This document shows positions 58,762-64,000 of a stretch of DNA of 64,000 bases, in pieces. This DNA comes from Moniliella sp. 'wahieum'. Lineage: Eukaryota > Basidiomycota > Moniliellomycetes > Moniliellales > Moniliellaceae. The notes under the pieces were generated by a model, which was given only the letters and a program-made list of their open reading frames with translations, made no database searches and was not told the origin of the DNA. How positions within the stretch are numbered: the first letter of the stretch is position 1; each line of letters starts with the position of its first letter. The stretch is taken from contig RSEE01000046.1 of assembly GCA_003971905.1 (NCBI GenBank), forward strand, positions 1 to 64,000, read 5' to 3'. The translations under genes and the position numbers were made by a program.

Positions 58762-61146
58762 GGCGGATATAAGTGTTGGGTGGGTGGTCGTGTTGTATCG
58801 ATCAACAGCAAAAAGGTGTACTCAGTAAATGCGGTGTTGGGCGGGTGGGGGGGGGCGGAGCAGCCATAGGCAATAGCCTGTGCATATATAGTGCTGGCCA
58901 CCTGCCCCGGCGTCTTCCACTCTCCTCGGCACAGCGCACGGGGTTGGGTGGCGGACACTGGCGCGCTGGCTGGGCGGACAGCAAGCCACAGTGAGATGTG
59001 ACATGTGAGCGGGCTGATGCTGATGCATGATGGCTCTCCTCGTCGCCGCAAGTCCGTGCTCTCGATCCCGGCGCGCCTCGTACCTTAAACGCCCTGAGCG
59101 CCTGGGCCTGAGCGGCTGAATAGCTCCGCAGCCCCAGAATTCTGAAAGGAGCTTGAATATTGAATAGTGAATGCTACACAGTGATGTGACCTCCGGACCC
59201 CGATGCCATGCGAGACGGCATTCAAGCACAGGAGAGGCCAATAGACGATAGGGATTGAATATTGATGGCTGGTGAGAGATAGTAGAGAGTAGCGGAGAGG
59301 GAGGAGGAGGAGGGAGTGGAAGAGGGAAGATGAAGAGCTACGACTGCTGAGGCTCCTAGAAGTGGCTGGGAGCGCCGGATGATGAGACCTGGAGTCCTGA
59401 TGATCCTCGAGGGTGATGCAAGCGCACTGGTGGTGGTGGTGTGGCAACCAGCAATGCCCACAGAGGAACATCAATCAGCGAGACCCCATCAGGGGCTAAG
59501 CTGCGGGACAAGGAGGAAAACAGGAGAGGGGAAACAGCGGAACGTTCCGCTCCTAGGCCTGAGGAGGAGCTGAAGGGACATTGGCCAAAGCAAGAGCCAC
59601 CTAGCTCAACATAGCGCGGGTCTACCCGGATTTTGTACTCGCGTTATTGTTACCGACGGTGTGGCGGCATAATTCTTTCCTCTGGCCAGAGAGAGAGACC
59701 AAATTTTTGGAGTATCAAGCCAGCGTGTAGGACCGCAAAAGACGCGCGTATACGATAGGGAAATGGAAGGCAGCTGTTATAGCAAAAAAGAAAGCGATCA
59801 ACGTGTGGGTGCTGATGGAAGAGAGGAAAAGGAGACATAGGGTTGCAAAAAATGATATAGTAGAAGAGAGGATAGCGCCGGCCACGCAGGCCCTTACGGA
59901 GGATCAGGAAGAGGTAGGCCACACGTCTCAACAATGTATTCGGTCCAATCTCAGGAGGAGGTGCACCCCGGAAGGTGGGACACGAGACAACCCCAACGCC
60001 TGTGTGGAACGCCGGGGGGAGATAGAGTTGCTTCGAATGTTGGGGCCTGTGAAATGCGCCGAGAGACTCCCACAAATATATGCAAGGGACGCACTCAAGA
60101 ACCGTTCCCACCTGTCCTATACTAGTTTGGCTGATATCGCTCACTTTTCCAATTTCTTCGTTTCGAGTGTTTCGCTCCTTCCCTGTGTTCTTCCGCTTCG
60201 CACCTGTGCCCTTGCTTCTTTCCCACGAACGATTGCTACATCATCCCTTGGCTAGTCCCGACTTTGGTATCCCTCACCTTAGCCCCCGACTATGACACCG
60301 CCCCTGGTCATGATGACAACGCGGGGGTACTATGCCACCAAGAGGGTAAACAACCGTTCTTGCCTCTCTGTCTGCAACGTTCAGCTGAACGCCCACGTTC
60401 ACATACGTTCACCTATTAATCGATCAGCTTGCTCGCCCATAGCCCCCGTTGTTTCGCCAGGAGGGTTGGTGTTGGCCTCTTTCGCGCGTGATGGCAATTA
60501 TAGAGTGGATGGTTCAGCAGTTTTTTCGTGTGGAGCAGGGGCCCTCTGTTGGGCAGAGGGCGAACCACCATGCAGCACTACAAGCGCTCGGCATCATGCA
60601 AACGTGCGCCCGGCCGACCCATCGAGGAGCGTTTTGAAGCGTGAGGCTGCAAAAGCGCCAGGCAGCGAAGGACGCGACGAGAAGAGGGGATATGGAGACG
60701 CAAGAACGCACGGACGCGAGCTACAGCGGAGGCCTCTCCGACTCAGACTGAGATCTCAGGAGCGCATCTACTAGCATGTGTGGTCCAATGCAATGTTGCA
60801 AAGCCGGGGGGCAGGGGGCTAGCTGGCTGGTGGCCCCAGTGTGCCACGCCGCTTGTGGCGGTGGGGGGGGGGCGGGCGGGCCGGGGGGCAGTGTGGCTGG
60901 GCGAGGCGGATGCCGCGGCTGGCCTCGGCTGGCTGCGCCACAGCCGTCTTCGGGCGCTGGGATTATGCGGGAGCAGATGCTCATGCTCGGCTGGCACGCA
61001 GCATCTCGCCGCTGCCTGCAACCCCCGCCGAGGGGACCGCCAGCGCGTCAGGACGCACACACTCTGCTCCCGTGAGGTGTCTGCTGCCCACCCGCCGCCC
61101 CGCCCCGCCCCGGTTGCCTCTGCCCCCGCTTCTGCCCCGACCGGCC
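58762..61146. other. Long intergenic region
   Basis: No gene recognised. It includes heptamer words TGAGATG, TGACATG, TGAGCGG (58992-59012) and a purine-rich tract near 59,275-59,340. An open plus-strand frame from about 59,803 to 60,255 has no ATG at its 5' limit and no recognisable domain. The last 350 bases are G/C-rich and include the CDC7 leader. Confidence 0.45.
58880..58890 (-). promoter_or_regulatory. TATA box of the secreted-protein gene
   Basis: CTATATATGCA on the minus strand, about 120 bp before the ATG at 58761. Confidence 0.55.
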
Positions 61147-63078
<1,932 letters not shown>

Positions 63079-64000
63079 GATATGGGGCGCGAGGTGGAAA
63101 GGTGGGGGGAAAAGCTGCTCGCTATACTGACAGTGCTGTCCTCTGATGGTTTTGTTGCTTTGGTCCTGTTTACATCCGTTCTTTTCCTTTCCCCCTTGGA
63201 TGGATGACCTCGTTTCCCGTCTTTTCTCTCTCGCACCCACCTCGATTTTTATGGCGCTCAGGCCGCTGTCGTCTTGTGGCCGCTGCCGCGGCACGGCGGC
63301 GGGCTGGGGACTGTCTGCCCTGCTAACATGCACTCGATACCATCTCTTCCATCACCTCATCTCCCTGTTTTACCACTTGGACCTGCTCCCTGGTGCCGAT
63401 GGTGGAGGCAAGGATATCATGCGCGGCAGATATAGAGGGAGCTCGTTGATAGCGCCGATGCCGGGCGTCTGCGTGCTTCCCATTTCGGAGACTCGAGGCT
63501 TGGCGGAGGCGCTTTAGCCCGTCTGTCTTCAGCGCTTCAGTTGAAAAGGACTTAAATAGGGGTCGAATTTAAGCCATGGTAGGCGCGATGGGAGATGCAC
63601 ATACACCCAGGGCCGCCGCCGCCACCGTCACATGTCAAGCACTGTTACGTGTTACATGTTATGCCCAAGGAAGACGCCTGTGCATGTCTGACCTCCAGCT
63701 GCTTCGAATTCAGGCTGGGCCACCTTGCCTCCCCGAACACGCATAGTGACCATTATATTATCCGCCTGCACTTGGACGCACCGCGTCCTCCGGGCGCTCA
63801 GCTCAGCCTCCCTCGGGCGCCCCACTGAAACCAGCGCGTGCTGTCCCGGTGTGGTCGACTAGGGGGTCTGGCTAGTGACTGGTGGCAGTAGTGAGCGCGC
63901 TAGTGAGAAGTTACTTGTTACTAGGTACTTGTTACTAGGTACTATAGGTACTAGGAACTAATAGTGACTGGTGAAGCTAGTGGAGCTAAGTGACATCAGA
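63079..64000. other. 3' flank of CDC7 and intergenic DNA
   Basis: No gene recognised. The end is rich in TAGTGA / TTACTAGGTAC words. Confidence 0.5.
63913..63949. repeat. 14-bp tandem repeat
   Basis: Two copies of ACTTGTTACTAGGT (63913-63926, 63927-63940) followed by a shortened ACTATAGGT. Confidence 0.85.

Noticed and set aside
59803-60255. 150-residue plus-strand frame, basic then hydrophobic
   Set aside because: It begins at GTG, has no homology or intron signals, and the opposite strand is equally open.

Overview
The window is nuclear DNA of a fungus, most likely a yeast-like basidiomycete. The evidence is split genes with short GT-AG introns (about 55-102 nt), pyrimidine-rich leaders before start codons, and single-copy housekeeping genes on both strands. 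A chromodomain-bearing Ty3/gypsy retrotransposon and a CAAX-terminated Skt5 also fit. Introns are sparse for a basidiomycete (two each in GCN1 and PRP8). I cannot place the class with confidence.

Layout. 1-3,179: no gene, with a poly-C run and a (GA)56 microsatellite. 3,180-5,190 (-): SKT5/CHS4-type chitin synthase activator. 8,161-10,209 (+): transketolase-like enzyme. 10,959-17,477: full-length chromovirus with about 770-bp LTRs and a GTTT target duplication. 17,478-21,400: unresolved, with two weak minus-strand candidates. 21,725 (+): RPN8. 23,315 (+): EGD2 (NAC alpha). 24,828 (+): Ser/Pro-rich unknown. 27,090 (+): tRNA-Ala(AGC). 27,463 (+): Bax-inhibitor-1 family. 28,960-36,962 (+): GCN1. 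37,599 (+): ILV2. 40,569 (+): GFA1. 43,413-44,331 (-): YRB1. 44,712-50,650 (+): PRP8, divergent from YRB1. 51,426-55,763 (-): large unknown protein. 56,507-57,449 (-): unknown. 58,019-58,761 (-): predicted secreted protein. 61,147-63,078 (+): CDC7.

Function. Most identified genes serve core processes: proteasome, nascent-chain handling, amino-acid sensing (GCN1), branched-chain amino-acid synthesis, Ran transport, splicing and replication firing. GFA1 and SKT5 act in the same route, supplying UDP-GlcNAc and activating chitin synthase, but are not adjacent.

Data quality. Nearly every protein gene is interrupted by single-base frame changes, including genes that cannot be lost. The two LTRs of the retrotransposon differ by about eight inserted or deleted bases and by no substitution that I can find. 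The breaks are therefore best read as indel errors in the sequence. PRP8 is different: about 450 conserved residues are missing at one junction.

Most unusual signal. Intergenic DNA carries many short arrays of 7-bp units of the form TGA plus four bases. The four bases are usually self-complementary (AGCT, CGCG, CATG, CCGG, CTAG, GCGC), and the tetramer can change between units while the 7-bp register is kept.
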